From Bolinopsis microptera (Eukaryota; Ctenophora; Tentaculata; Lobata; Bolinopsidae): a stretch of DNA of 64,000 nt. The first letter of the stretch is position 1; each line of letters opens with the position of its first letter. Shown here piece by piece: positions 32,706 through 46,225 of the stretch. Made by a program: the position numbers and the translations under genes. The notes beneath the pieces are model-generated. The model was not told the origin of the DNA and searched no databases. It saw only the letters and a list, made by a program, of their open reading frames with translations. The DNA lies in NCBI RefSeq assembly GCF_026151205.1, contig NC_087076.1, positions 1,373,692-1,437,691 of the forward strand, given 5' to 3'.

Positions 32706-33560
32706 CTTAACATATAATCTTATAGTACAATATTTACTACACCATGATGAAATAAGAGGAAGTGAAAAAAGATAGCACCGTATTAAACTGGAATTAAACA
32801 GGAATTAAACCGAATTACAAGAATTAAACCGAATTACACCGTATGTAACATCCTTTGCTGTTTACTTTTAGTGCCGGCGTTTAAAATTTACACGTTTAAA
32901 ATTTCATGAAATGCATCCTTTTCCAAAATGAAATATTATTGCACTCAATTAAATGAATACTTAGGCTGGGCTTAGGATAACTACTTCTCCGTTAGCATAT
33001 CCGACGATCGCCGCTTCCTATTGTTGCAAGCTGTACAAATTTATTTGTCACCAAATTTGTTTCGGATTGAGATAATCGAACGACCCCCCTCTCTGATGTA
33101 AACAAAGCAGGCTGACTGGTTTGCTTACCTGAAGGTACTCAAATCGATCAGGACGGTAAACTTGCTCCTTTCGTCTTCGCTTCATAACACTAACAAATGT
33201 CGAGAGTTTAATATGTTATAAAGAACACATTTGGCAATGTGAATATATCTAGAAAAGATATCGGCAGAAATTAGAGAATGTAATTTTGAGTAAATACACT
33301 GCATCGTTTGACTTAAAACAAAAAGGTCTTCGCAAAAAAATCACAATGATAAACCAGCTAAGAATTGACAACTTAAACATAAAAATCAAGTAACTTCGTA
33401 ATTTTCCGATCAAAGATATATGAACTAGATTAAGCCAATTAATGGTAAAAATAGCGGTTTTGACACAATTACAAATTAAAAAGTCGATAGTAATTTTCTG
33501 ACACACTATGTACATTATTAATCATATGGTTAAGACAACTAGAAATAATCTATAAGGATG
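32706..33560. other. Intergenic DNA between ARMC7 exon and TANGO2
   Basis: Includes a short GAATTAAACCGAATTACA repeat at about 32795-32840. No gene seen; the part nearest 33560 should hold the TANGO2 3' UTR. Confidence 0.5.
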
Positions 33561-34385
33561 CTAGTCAACAACCCAATCAAAATTAACAAATTCGTCATCA
33601 CATCCTATCGATTTGAAGTTAGTTCTCTCGGAAAAGTGGCAATTATTCATCTTATCAACAATAAACACTGTACTCGATACACTTCCAGATTCGATGTTGC
33701 CGTTTAGCACTGGGTAGCCCTCGTTGAAAACATGTCTGAACGATCCAGTGAGACCTCCTTCCACAGGGATCTCTGTTTTATCACTCAACATTAAAAATAG
33801 TTGGTCAACCAAATACTTGTCACGTGACGGTAAGTCAGGAAACTGCTGCTGAGAGAATGTCTCCAAAAGAGAAGAGAAGATCTCCCTACCAAACTGAGCT
33901 CTACTGTTGAAGTGGTCAGGAGGCAGATTTCCAAAACAATGTTCTCCGGGAGGTAGGGTTGTTAAGATGTTCTGGAAGAAATCATAAACGTAAAGACAGG
34001 GAGTTGAGCTTTTAAATTCGCCCATAAATAAATTAAAGTAATTATATTTGCCTTCTTTAATTGTCTCGACATATTTCTCTGCAGAATCTTCAGATTTAAG
34101 AAACCCCGGAACTAGCCCTCCTCTTGGAGACCTATCTGAACTGAACAGTATCCCTTTACCCTTGTTATGAACGTTAAGTAGCGCTGACACTTTGCCAGAC
34201 TTGGATACACCCAGCCAGGTCCCATCTGCAACACCACCTGGAGACGCATCCTTCCCTCCGTAGCAGTGCTGATCAGTCCAAAAGTGCGCTGGAAGTGTAG
34301 GTCGAGTCTTCACTTCATCTCGGTTAAAAGCTATTATCAGTTTAATCTCATGAATAGGAGAGGAGTTGATGAATAGTATACACAT
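33561..34385 (-). CDS. tango2: TANGO2/NRDE-domain protein
   Basis: Intronless frame of 274 residues starting Met-Cys (ATG 34385), as TANGO2 proteins do; an in-frame extension of 38 codons upstream is open but lacks family similarity. Blocks typical of the NRDE family: MCILFI, LIIAFNRDEVKTRPT, GGVADGTWLGVSKSGKVSAL, SPRGGLVPGFL, YNYFNLFMGEF, LPPGEHCFGN, and near the end SGSVSSTVFIVDKMNNCHFS ERT. Cys2 is the conserved position of the Ntn-hydrolase-like fold. TANGO2 is linked to mitochondrial/ER metabolism and haem or lipid handling in animals; the reaction is not settled. Intact, probably functional. Confidence 0.92.
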   Translation of the reverse strand: MCILFINSSPIHEIKLIIAFNRDEVKTRPTLPAHFWTDQHCYGGKDASPGGVADGTWLGVSKSGKVSALLNVHNKGKGILFSSDRSPRGGLVPGFLKSEDSAEKYVETIKEGKYNYFNLFMGEFKSSTPCLYVYDFFQNILTTLPPGEHCFGNLPPDHFNSRAQFGREIFSSLLETFSQQQFPDLPSRDKYLVDQLFLMLSDKTEIPVEGGLTGSFRHVFNEGYPVLNGNIESGSVSSTVFIVDKMNNCHFSERTNFKSIGCDDEFVNFDWVVD

Positions 34386-34938
34386 CTTTGAGACTGAATG
34401 GGTCGATGTATTCTTCAGAAAAGGTTGCCAAGTTTCACATGTCTTCAGTTCATTTCCTAGCAATGGGTACAATTTAGAGGAATTAAGTTGTGATATCAAA
34501 AGCTAGAAAGTAAAAGATAACAGCTTTATTTTTTGTCGCTGTCGCAACGTAAGCTACTTTCGTGACTCTTGAGTGAAATTCACAATCAAGGAAATATTTT
34601 GATGAGAAATAATTTAAAATCTCAAACGCCGACTCAGAAAATTTTACCGTATCACTGACAATAAATTACAAAATTATAAAGAAAAACCTGCAGACCACGT
34701 CTGTCAAAATAAGATTGAAAATAAGCTGGTATTGGTAATCAGATGAGTTATAATTTAAAATAAGCTCATAAAGAGACCTTATCTTGATATCGCTAATATG
34801 CAATTTAAAAAGAACTTTCGATGATGTTGAGTTAGTTATCAACCGCCCGACGTTAAATTCAAATAAAAATGTTCAAAGCAAGTCAAAACTTAACGCGTTT
34901 AAATACTTAAAATAACTCCCACCTATTACCTAATTAGA

Positions 34939-37243
34939 CTATTTGATGGCAGACTTTGTCTTTTTCTTCTGAGCTAACATCTTGTGGATTAATTCAGCTG
35001 ACTTGTTTCTCTTTTCTGCAATTTTCTTCTTCCTTTTGGCGCTATTACCTCCTCCACCGCAAGTCATCTCAACGTTTAATTTCCGGTCTTGGAATGACGT
35101 GTGATGGTAGAGCAGTGCGTTCTAGGAGTATAATGTTAGGATACTGTAACCTTTAAATGTTACTAGGATACTGTCAAACTGTAACCTTTAATTTGTCAAA
35201 GGTCGACATTTGTGCGTGAAAAATCTGTAATGAGTTCTATAAAGTTGACATGATATGGAGATTATTATATGAAAGAAATAGTCTTTTTAATGCATGAATT
35301 CAGCCGCATATATGCGAAGCAATAATGCATAAATCAAGGCCGGTAGAGTAATTTTACTAACCAACATAGCAGCTGAAGACTTGAATTCAACAAATGCACA
35401 TCCCCTAGGCTGTTTCTGTGCGTTCATCAACAACCTTACACCTTCAAGTTCACCTGAATATTCATTTTCTATATTAAAAGGCAGTAAAACATTAAATATA
35501 CTGGTGATAAGGTATTATATAATAACTATTAACTAGACACTTGCAAAATATGTAAAATATATATCATAATCTACTATAGTATGCAAAAACAGCTGAAAAC
35601 TAAAATACAACAACTATATATGCCACGTGCGTGTCTTTAATGTTACAGTACCTAAACTTTTAGTAATTATAAAGTTCACAACTCTGGCCGTACTATGTTA
35701 TAGTTACTATAATTTTAGTATAGAATTACGTTAAATGAGAATTACGTGGGGTTCTTGACATGAATAACGTATTTATGTACATCTAAATACTGATGTGCAG
35801 CCGGTTTATGGCTACTTTGGAATTACTCCGTTCCTATAGAAGACGTTTTTGGGGATAACATTTTATTTTAACAAATCTCGACCATTGATCGTTGCCTATC
35901 TTAAAGCTTGTTTACTTACTTACGTTATTCTCATATGTAATTAATGACCGACATATATAATATATGTACATTATACAATACAAGCAACAATTATATTCAC
36001 CTGGGCTGTGCATCATAAAAAGGGTGTGGAGACCCTGACTTCACGAATATAGAAATTTGTACATCGCCTAATCACAGTTTAGTAACAGTATAGCAGTAAT
36101 AGTTTAGTAACAGTATAGTTTAGTGGACATATTGTGTGGTGTGGTAACACTGCAACAGTTTTAAGACATTATTTCGCAAGGAATTTAAGAATCGTTTACA
36201 TAAGTGAAGGGGTTTGGAACTGCTTAAGTTAGTGTAATGTTTACGCAATATATATGCAAGTGTAAAATGGCCAAAATCTGGCTAACGTAAAATCGGACTA
36301 TATTAGCTTGAGGATAATCGTTTTATAATCGGTAAGTGTCACAAATTAACCTGTTAAAAAAGCATGATTATCTAAAGTTACTATTTCATTAGTTTTTTGG
36401 TAGTTTAAGGACAGACGTTTTTAAATGGTTGTTTTCGCAAATATACCTGTTTTTTAAAGCTTTAGTTAGTCATTATGCGATTAGTTTTTAGTTGTTTGTA
36501 GCTTGATAATGTTTTATCTAATCGGTTATACTCGCAAATATACCTGCTTTTTTAAAGTGGTCAGAAAGGGCTTCTTTTGTTACCGTGTACGGCAGATTTC
36601 CTGTGAAACATTGATTTAATAAAGTAGGTTGAACAATTATTATCAGCTAATCCAGATGAGTTCATACACTTCATACACAATCCTTCCAAATATTGCACAT
36701 TACAACGCACAGTGATTTCATTGAATCTTTGGGTTAATCAACTTCTCCTAGGGTGGAGGAGAGAGACCATACAATAATTAATAAATTGTTAAACCGCAAA
36801 AAAGCAGCAGATTTCGGATGAACATACCCACAAATAAGATAAAACGAGGCTTTTTCCCTGTCTTATTGGATTTCTCGGGGATGTCTGTGGCTTCATTAGA
36901 GTTTTCAGTCGCCTTCTCTGCATCTGGCTTTTTGGCAATTTCTTCTTTTTTGCATGAATTGTCCTTTTTTGTCTTTCTTTCTGCTGAGAATGTACAATAA
37001 ATGCAATTTTATATGAATGAAACGATTCTTAGAAGTCAAATAGTTAGGTTTTGCTGCCTTAACAGCTCCCGAAACTCGCCATATTAGCGGAAAATAGAAT
37101 AATAAAATACATTCGTTCGAACCTTTTATGGAACCAGAACTGTCTTTCTGTTTTATATTTGATTCTTCTTGAAATATCTTGTTAAATTTTCGTTGAAATC
37201 CATTTGTTGGCTTCTGAAGTTTAGAAGAATGTTTCTTTGCCAT
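34939..37243 (-). CDS. RRM-domain RNA-binding protein, probably nucleolar (five exons)
   Basis: Exons on the reverse strand: 37243-37123, 36983-36828, 36600-36544, 35453-35362, 35121-34939; phases 1, 1, 1, 0 join cleanly with GT-AG introns, giving 202 residues. Exon 1 starts MAKKHSSKLQKPTNGFQRKF; exon 2 is Lys/Glu-rich and ends in RRM strand 1 (PRFILFVG); exon 3 NLPYTVTKEALSDHFKKAG; exon 4 has RNP1-type RGCAFVEF; exon 5 ALLYHHTSFQDRKLNVEM, GGGG, and a basic tail of KRKKK type. One RRM followed by the GGGG-plus-basic tail resembles small Nop6-like ribosome-biogenesis RRM proteins; that comparison is inference. All splice sites and phases were checked by hand. Confidence 0.87.
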
Positions 37244-38173
37244 GACTATCCTAAAAAGATTAATTGATTTATAAAACTTGAACTTTTAATGGAATGTGCA
37301 ATTGTTTTACTGTTTATACAATTGTATTTAGTGTTCACAACTACACACATTTTAAACTGATAAAATGATTGGTTGCAATTTGGACGGTAATAATGCGTAA
37401 GTGGTCAAACTTACTTAATTGCTGTCTTTAGTAAGTCAAAAGAATTACTTTTCAGCAGTTCAACATTTAATCTCGTCATATCGTTTATTTTACTCTCAAA
37501 ATAATTACCAATAAGATACGTCAGTGACAGGTGTAGTCTTAATATACCTAATATGGAATAATTAAATAAGGTAACTGCAGTTAAATAGTGGTGTAAGATA
37601 ACTACAGCTAAAACTTAGAGTGAGTGCTCATAAACTTGGTGGCGCCCTTCTATTGGGTTAGTCGTTTGGCATAAAATAAAAATAAAGAAAGCGAGCGAGC
37701 ACTGTTTTATCTAAGATTTACTTCATTCGCTTTAAAACGAAATAGACAAAATCGTGCTAGGATAGCGTTTTGAAAATCAACTGACCGTAGTTTATGCTAA
37801 ATCGCACTTTTTAATTGCTTTATAATAGGGTCGATAATTTGATATGATATATTACATTTTTCTTGAAAATATGGAATTACATTGCATAAGAGCCCACGTG
37901 TCATTCCTCTTAAATGAATTGTCTACTTAAAGTCATATCTAAGTGTTGATCGCAGTTCTGCACAGTTTGGCACCGAGTTCGTATTCACTGTCGGTTATTT
38001 TCCGTGCGAAGGTCTTGCCGAGTAGATCTTTGAAAAGTGTGATAACAAGTGTTTTATTGTTGTGGAATGTAGACCATCAGTAGTTTACGTTTTGCTGCAG
38101 ACAGTTGTCAACAAAGTCATAAGTCATTTTTAATAAATTCATATAGTAGTTTGTTTGGAGTAGAAAGTAGCGT

Positions 38174-38214
38174 GAGCTGCTACTTTCGCTACTTTCGCTA
38201 CTTTCGCTACTTTC
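38174..38214 (+). repeat. 9-bp tandem repeat upstream of GPCR
   Basis: GCTACTTTC repeated four times just upstream of the GPCR coding sequence; may lie in its 5' UTR or promoter. Confidence 0.8.
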
Positions 38215-38344
38215 TGAAATATTGTTGCAGGTCTATTTGTGGTATTTTTGTAAGTGATATGTACAAATATTGAAAAATTGTGAAACTATTTTGATTTACG
38301 ACATTCTGGACCACTTAATTATCCATAATAAAATATCGAACAGG

Positions 38345-39577
38345 ATGCCACATACTGCAACACGACCTTTGGAAACTCCTTCCGAGGGAAAAACAACAAC
38401 TAGCGCCACTTACAGTTTTTATTACACAGTTACACCAGGATTGGAAAATGCTGGTGAACCAGAATTCAACGATATCACGGATAAAATCATAGGGTTTATT
38501 TTAACCATTTTCTTCGTTATTGGAACACTCGGAAATATAGGAAGTTTCGTTTATTTTCGCTCAAAGAAAAGATATGTATCAAGCACTACGTACATGTTGA
38601 TCACCGTGAACGATATCATTGTCAGTGTCACGGTTCTGCCTGTTGGGATATCTTTTCTATCAGCTCGAGAACCAGGACTGTTCTTTGGAAACGAAATCAG
38701 CTGTACTGTTTGGTGGTACTTGTGGCACAATGCTGTGAGAATGAGCATATTCCTGGTGATTTGTCTCTGCATTTCCAGGACATTGGCTTTAATAAAACCT
38801 TTCTACCCCCAGAAAATCCGTTTCCTCATTTTAGCAGTGGTGACATATTTTTTGCTACAGATAATCGAATTCATAGGATTTTACTTGGTAGTAGGGGTAA
38901 AGGTACACCAAATAAAGAACCAAGAAAACAAAAGGTTGGAGATATTATTTCATCCGATCAGCGCTCGCCCACAAATGTTTGTACCATTCTCAAGTTCAAA
39001 TACCACCACATTCCGGCTCTTCATTTTCATGAGAAACACGACCTTCTCAGCTCCAGCGTTCTTCGTTGCCGGGAGTTGTATCATATCTGCAGTATTGCTA
39101 AGAGAGAGTAACAAGCAGGTGCGACAGATGGAGATCAGAAAGTCCAGAAAAAGAGCAACAATAACAATTCTGCTGTTTGCTCTGGTGTACGGAGTTTGCA
39201 ATGTTCCTATGGTTGTTGAGTACATATTACAAACGAACGCGGCTAGCCGACAGGACGGTTGGGATTGGTTCAAAGATGTGTTTTCTTTCGACACACTGTG
39301 GAACTATTCTAACACTACTCATATCGTTCTGATAGCTGCAAACTCAGCTGCGAACCCAGTTCTGTACTACTGGAGAATGCCACAGCTGCGAGAGCTTATC
39401 TTAGCGGAGATAAAATGGAACAAACAAACAAATAACCTTCAAAGGGTACGTAACAGTGCGGTCCTGCTTTTTCAACCTCATTCACTTCACAGAGTAATTT
39501 ATCGTTGTCAGGATAGTTACAATACGTTAATTTCAACCAGACGCTCAGCTCGAGTTTCGCTAGAAACTAGCGTTTAG
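38345..39577 (+). CDS. Rhodopsin-class G-protein-coupled receptor, intronless
   Basis: 410 residues from the first ATG (38345); the frame is open a little further upstream but without ATG. Seven hydrophobic segments. TM1 IIGFILTIFFVIGTLGNIGS (GN motif); TM2 LITVNDIIVSVTVLPVG (ND in place of LxxxD); a Cys (ISCTVWWYLW) at the start of TM3; the TM3 end CISRTLAL replaces DRY with SRT; a third loop with RKSRKRATITIL before TM6; TM7 NSAANPVLYYW (NPxxY). Extracellular N-terminus is Thr/Ser-rich. Class A is clear; no ligand can be inferred. The SRT at the DRY site is unusual but occurs in many cnidarian-type orphan receptors. An alternative acceptor at TTGTTGCAG (38230) suggests a spliced 5' UTR. Confidence 0.9.
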   Translation: MPHTATRPLETPSEGKTTTSATYSFYYTVTPGLENAGEPEFNDITDKIIGFILTIFFVIGTLGNIGSFVYFRSKKRYVSSTTYMLITVNDIIVSVTVLPVGISFLSAREPGLFFGNEISCTVWWYLWHNAVRMSIFLVICLCISRTLALIKPFYPQKIRFLILAVVTYFLLQIIEFIGFYLVVGVKVHQIKNQENKRLEILFHPISARPQMFVPFSSSNTTTFRLFIFMRNTTFSAPAFFVAGSCIISAVLLRESNKQVRQMEIRKSRKRATITILLFALVYGVCNVPMVVEYILQTNAASRQDGWDWFKDVFSFDTLWNYSNTTHIVLIAANSAANPVLYYWRMPQLRELILAEIKWNKQTNNLQRVRNSAVLLFQPHSLHRVIYRCQDSYNTLISTRRSARVSLETSV

Positions 39578-40569
39578 TAAGAAAGATGAGCGGACAAAAT
39601 AAATTTGTATTATATGTTTATGATAACCGGGGTTTTCCTCATAATGTTAACCGACAACCGTTAATATTACTTATGCCAGAAGTCAGTTAATGGTTACTGA
39701 TTGCCCTGGACGTTTGATGACGTTTGAAGTAATTTTTTTTATTGAAATCTTTCAATTATTATCATCAGAATTTATTACAATATCAATGTTGTATAGAATT
39801 TCTAAAAATGGACTAGAGAAACCAAAAAATGCCTTGACAAGTGTACAGCGATGATAACAATCAGGGGACACCAATACACCCAAATAACCAAACAAAAGGC
39901 CTCGAGAGACCTGATGAAAAGTCGAGCAATTACATTGGGCCCCAAGATAATGATAAACTGCTGTTTCACTTAACGACAAAACTTCAGCAACGGGAAGAAT
40001 TTTATGGAGGGACAGATTTTTAATGATTTGTGTAATAAAAATTTGATCTGAGAGTACAGGCCTCGTTATAAATAGAGAAATCGTCCAAAGATGACTTCAA
40101 CGTGTCCATTTATGGACACATTCTAGAACTGTCATTTTATTGAGTGGAAAATGTTAATGATGTTGACTGTGTATTTTTTATTTGTACGTCATGTATTACT
40201 ATCCAAATTACTGGTGTATGCTTTTAAATACCGTTCATGATTCATCTTAAAAGTAATAGGTGATCCCATAAATTCAAAATAGGTTACGGTATGTTGAACA
40301 GTACTGTCCAAATCTGTACGAATATAGAAACACGCGCATAGGTAGAGATCTAGTTCACACTGGACACCGTATCCTGATTGTACTAGATTTTAAAGAACAG
40401 TTTTAGTTTTGGATAAATCAAACAGTAGGTTGGTAATATATCGAATTCAATTTATTGACAATGCCGAAACGACTAACATGCTACATTAGGCGGAAAACAG
40501 AAACCTATCTAAACTGGCAGCTCCAAAAACGAAACTAATATCACGAAATTGCGTGGTATTTAATGTATT
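39578..40569. other. Intergenic DNA between GPCR and homeobox gene
   Basis: Convergent 3' flanks of the two genes. No further gene identified. Confidence 0.5.
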
Positions 40570-41385
40570 TTAGCACTTCATCAATCTTGCCATGGAAGTA
40601 GAATGGTCGATTCCCATTTTCTGTTTCATCATACGGCGCTTGTTCTGAAACCAGTACATGACAGTTTTTACTGGAAGCCCAGTTTGCTCCGCCAAAACTT
40701 TTCGTCCTTCCTTGCTGAGGTAGGAATACTTTTGATACCAACTCTCCAAAACGGAGATGTTTTCTCCACCGATCTCGTGTCGGAGTCGGGGCCTCTTGGC
40801 CCGCAATCTTTCCCGCGATTCTTCTATAACCTCACGAGTCAGTATGATCCTACCATCTAGGGTTCTCTCCAGAGAAGAAGGATGAGGTCGTTTTCTAGAG
40901 GTCGTCTGTTTGAGCGAATCTACTTGATCGTGGCTAGGTAATCCTGATTGTACAGATGTGGGTGGTGATAGAGGTGCGATGATAATAGTTTTACTGCGGG
41001 CAGGTTGGGGTTTTAAAGGGATCTTGATAGGTCGTTGAGCTCGAATTGGTTCAGGTTTTACAGGAGTAATAATCTGCCGAGGTTTGGTATCCAAGAGACG
41101 TCTGGAAGACTTAGGAGTAGTGTTGTTAGGGATGGACTGTAAAGAGAGTGAAGGCGGAGTAGGAATCTCAGAACAATGTAAATGGTGAACAAGGGGAGAT
41201 GTGAAACTGAGACTAGTCAAATCTTCATTGGGCGAGGGAATTGAGATTATAGGCTTCAAGGATCTGTCCGAATGAGGAATAGCTTTTCCCTGTAGAAATA
41301 ATGAAGATTCTCTCAGTTGGAAACTTAGAAGTCGTTCCACAAACAAAGGATCAACAAGGGGTGGGTCACAAGGTTCAAGATGCAT
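40570..41385 (-). CDS. Divergent homeobox protein
   Basis: 271 residues from ATG 41385, one exon. The first two thirds are Pro/Ser-rich with short basic runs (KPRQIITPVKPEP, RPIKIPLKPQPARSKTIIIA), probably disordered regulatory sequence. The homeodomain is C-terminal, residues 198-257: RPRLRHEIGG..., with L16, Y20, W48, F49, Q50, N51, K52, R53 in register, helix 3 KTVMYWFQNKRRMMKQK. Only about 14 residues follow it. Gln50 suggests TAAT-type binding. I8 (usually F) and EIGGEN are atypical, so I cannot place it in a named class. Intact, nuclear transcription factor by family. Confidence 0.88.
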   Translation of the reverse strand: MHLEPCDPPLVDPLFVERLLSFQLRESSLFLQGKAIPHSDRSLKPIISIPSPNEDLTSLSFTSPLVHHLHCSEIPTPPSLSLQSIPNNTTPKSSRRLLDTKPRQIITPVKPEPIRAQRPIKIPLKPQPARSKTIIIAPLSPPTSVQSGLPSHDQVDSLKQTTSRKRPHPSSLERTLDGRIILTREVIEESRERLRAKRPRLRHEIGGENISVLESWYQKYSYLSKEGRKVLAEQTGLPVKTVMYWFQNKRRMMKQKMGIDHSTSMARLMKC

Positions 41386-42994
41386 TTCGAGATTGGTCAA
41401 TCGAAATAATGATACTATTCGTAAAAGATATTGGTAACACTGGTGTAGTTATTGAAAGAGAAATTGGTATTTAAACAAAAAGGTGGCATCTTGTTAGACT
41501 TAGTTAAATTGCAATTATTAGGTTGATCTAGGGAGGTCTCCCCAGCCCTCCCCAGCCCTCCTCAGCCCACTAATAATTACATGACAACATGTGACCTGAT
41601 TGGCAGTCAGTACTCGGCTTGAGAATCACGTGATCATATGAACCGTCTGGAATCATGTGATTAGAATCAGCGTCGTCATCTTCATAGAAAATAGGAGTAG
41701 GTGAGACGATCCCAAAATACAGTCACATGATATCTCTTACGAAATCCTTATCATGCACATTATATGACTAGATCAGAACAGAGGACTAGTTTCTTATCCG
41801 AATAAAAAGAATAGACAAACAGTCAGCCGTAGACAACTAATGCGATCCTGTGAGTTGTGACAAATGTGAACAAAGAGTTACCAGGATGTATTGACTTCTA
41901 GATTGTAGATTGTAGAATATACTACAAATTTCTTAATGCTTAAAAAAATTCAACTCTGTGGCGTATTTAATGAGTAAGAATCAAGAAAGTTCGTTGAAGA
42001 ATTGTTGGACAAAATAATCGAAATGAAAATCATACTTAACCACAGTCCACACTACCAATATCAACACTCAACAGTAACACCCGAATATGCAACACCCGAG
42101 ATAATTTCATTTGAAAGCTGCGTAATATGTCTAGTACGATTGGTTTATTGTAGAAGGGACCATCTAAAAACATGCTATAGTCTATAATTTATAAATTCGT
42201 TTATAAACGAATTTCGAGCGAAACCGCTAAATTAATTGAATAGCTGACGATATAAAATATAATTAATATACAGGGTGGCCCAGAAGTAACTGCCCACACG
42301 CAACCCTTTAATAACTAACGTAAATCTTCTTAGAATTGCACAGAAATTTCAAAAATTATAAATACGGTATGGGTCAAACTTAGATTTCCTGAAAGTTTCG
42401 TCAAAGTTAATTAATTTAATATAATATATGTGCGCGTGACTAGGCTGCATACTGGTCACAAAATCTGTTCCGCGCGTTCAGACTCCAGTACAGCAAAATT
42501 TTGGAGTGTCCCTACCATCAGACTGGAACAGTGGGTGAACAGTGAAGCCGATCATTGATTTTTGTGGGAAAATGGATAACCACGTTTATATTTCCCGGCA
42601 AGAAAATAACAAAAACATAAGGAAAATACGATCTGAAACAGGAACATAAGACGCATCAGACATTTTGCTTATGGTCTACCATAGTCAGTCGTGCGGCCTC
42701 ATAAAAATAACCATAGAATTGGAAAAAGAGCAAGCAAATATTGCGAAGGATTTAATTCAATAGATGATCAGCAAACAATTTTAACAAAACTTCGCCAGAT
42801 TTTGCGACCAACAAGGCGGTGAATATTTTTATGAAGGAGCACGTGGCAACATAGCAACGAAAAAAAACGGGTATTTTCCCTGTAATTGAGCACGTGGAGC
42901 TCAGTTTTTCAAATTTTAAATCTCTTTTGTTGTACAATTAACTACACAACGTTAAAGTTTGACGGACACTTCTCGGTTCATCTTCCGACCAGTC
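41386..42994. other. Intergenic DNA
   Basis: Contains a CCCCAGCCCTCC triplet repeat at 41540-41570, a palindrome TAAATTCGTTTATAAACGAA near 42189-42212, and a mariner-like terminus ACAGGGTGGCCCAGAAGTAA at 42274. No gene recognised. Confidence 0.5.
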
Positions 42995-44030
42995 ATGAAA
43001 ATCATGATTCTAATTGCACTTTTGTGCATTGCTCCAACAACACTGTACCTACTAAACGAATATGACGTCATCAAACAGTCAGAGCCAGAGGGTAAGCACA
43101 AAATCATCCATTTTACAAATCTTCCAATTTCATACGGTTCTTTTATTTCCCATCCCTTCTTCGGAACAAAGAGTTGAATTAACAAATTCCTTTTCGTTTC
43201 AGAATTTACAAGAATGCTACACCACGACTACATTGAGCTGTTGAACAAGGTTTGCAGGGTTCCATTTGGTACAAATCGAGGAAGTCTGCAAAGTGATAAA
43301 TGCTTCTTAGAACTGTTTCATCTTCACGAAAAAGTAGGATTAAAATCAGCAGAGCTTTACGAGGAGATCAATCGATATAGCAGTGAGTGTTTACAAAATT
43401 TCAATTTTAAGAATTTTCCGAATTATTTTTTGTCATTAATTTAGACTTGTTTACGAAAGTATAGATTTCAGATTAGTTCAATGACAGATCATGAACATAT
43501 CAGTACAATGATAATTTTCAGACATGATGGTTGAGATAGAAGGAGAAGATCCGGTGACAGGACACTCCTATTATTCAAAGGAGATGATAAGCTACAAAAT
43601 GTCATATTCCTATCGGAACTTCCTAGAACCAATACTCCTCAAGGCAAATGACATGGTAGCACAAAATGCTAAACATGTTGCTGCAAAAATCTTTGCGATC
43701 GGCATAGTCATCTCAATCGTTTTCCTTGTCTTATCCAGGTGAGATTTCAACGTTTTAATTAATTTCATATTTTACGTAGGTATTCGGGACAATCGATATC
43801 TTAATGGTAAATTCGCTAAAATTGAATCGTACATTTCTTCTAACAATCATTTCTTCAGATTAACGAAACCTGACAGCTATGCCCTACCAAAGCCAAACTT
43901 TTACGATACCTCAAAAACGCAAAGAAAATCTTTCTTGTTCGGGAAGCTCCAGAAATACTTCTACGGACTAGATATCAAGGAACTGCCATTGCCCGGTGCT
44001 TATAACAAGGGGCCCAAGTATTGCCCATGA
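42995..44030 (+). CDS. Type I single-pass membrane protein, unknown family (four exons)
   Basis: Exons 42995-43091, 43203-43382, 43522-43738, 43859-44030; phases 1, 1, 2 agree at every GT-AG junction, giving 221 residues. Signal peptide MKIMILIALLCIAPTTLYLL; a lumenal domain of about 120 residues with two Cys (NKVCRVPFG, DKCFLELF) and an acidic stretch MVEIEGEDPVTG; one membrane segment IFAIGIVISIVFLVLS (about residues 149-164); a cytoplasmic tail rich in Lys and Tyr ending KGPKYCP. No homologue recognised. AATAAA-like sequence near 44092 may be the poly(A) signal. Small introns and intact phases argue that it is real. Confidence 0.8.
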
Positions 44031-46101
<2,071 letters not shown>

Positions 46102-46166
46102 AACAATTTGTGTCGATCGTAGGCATCATGAAGAAGAGTCTGTTTAGATCTTATTACTATTCCTTG

Positions 46167-46225
46167 GCTAACACACTAAAGATTATTAATATAGATGCTA
46201 TATTAATAATCTTTAGAGTGTTAGC
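46167..46225. repeat. 27-bp near-perfect palindrome
   Basis: Arms 46167-46193 and 46199-46225, one mismatch in 27, with a 5-nt loop GATGC. Left arm begins GCTAACACACTAAAGATTAT. It could extrude as a cruciform or be a minimal foldback element. Confidence 0.85.

Noticed and set aside
33249-33515. Hydrophobic 88-residue antisense frame
   Set aside because: AT-rich chance frame in the TANGO2 3' flank, no family features.
39905-39935. Hammerhead ribozyme core (CTGATGA)
   Set aside because: No matching GAAA/stem arrangement around it.
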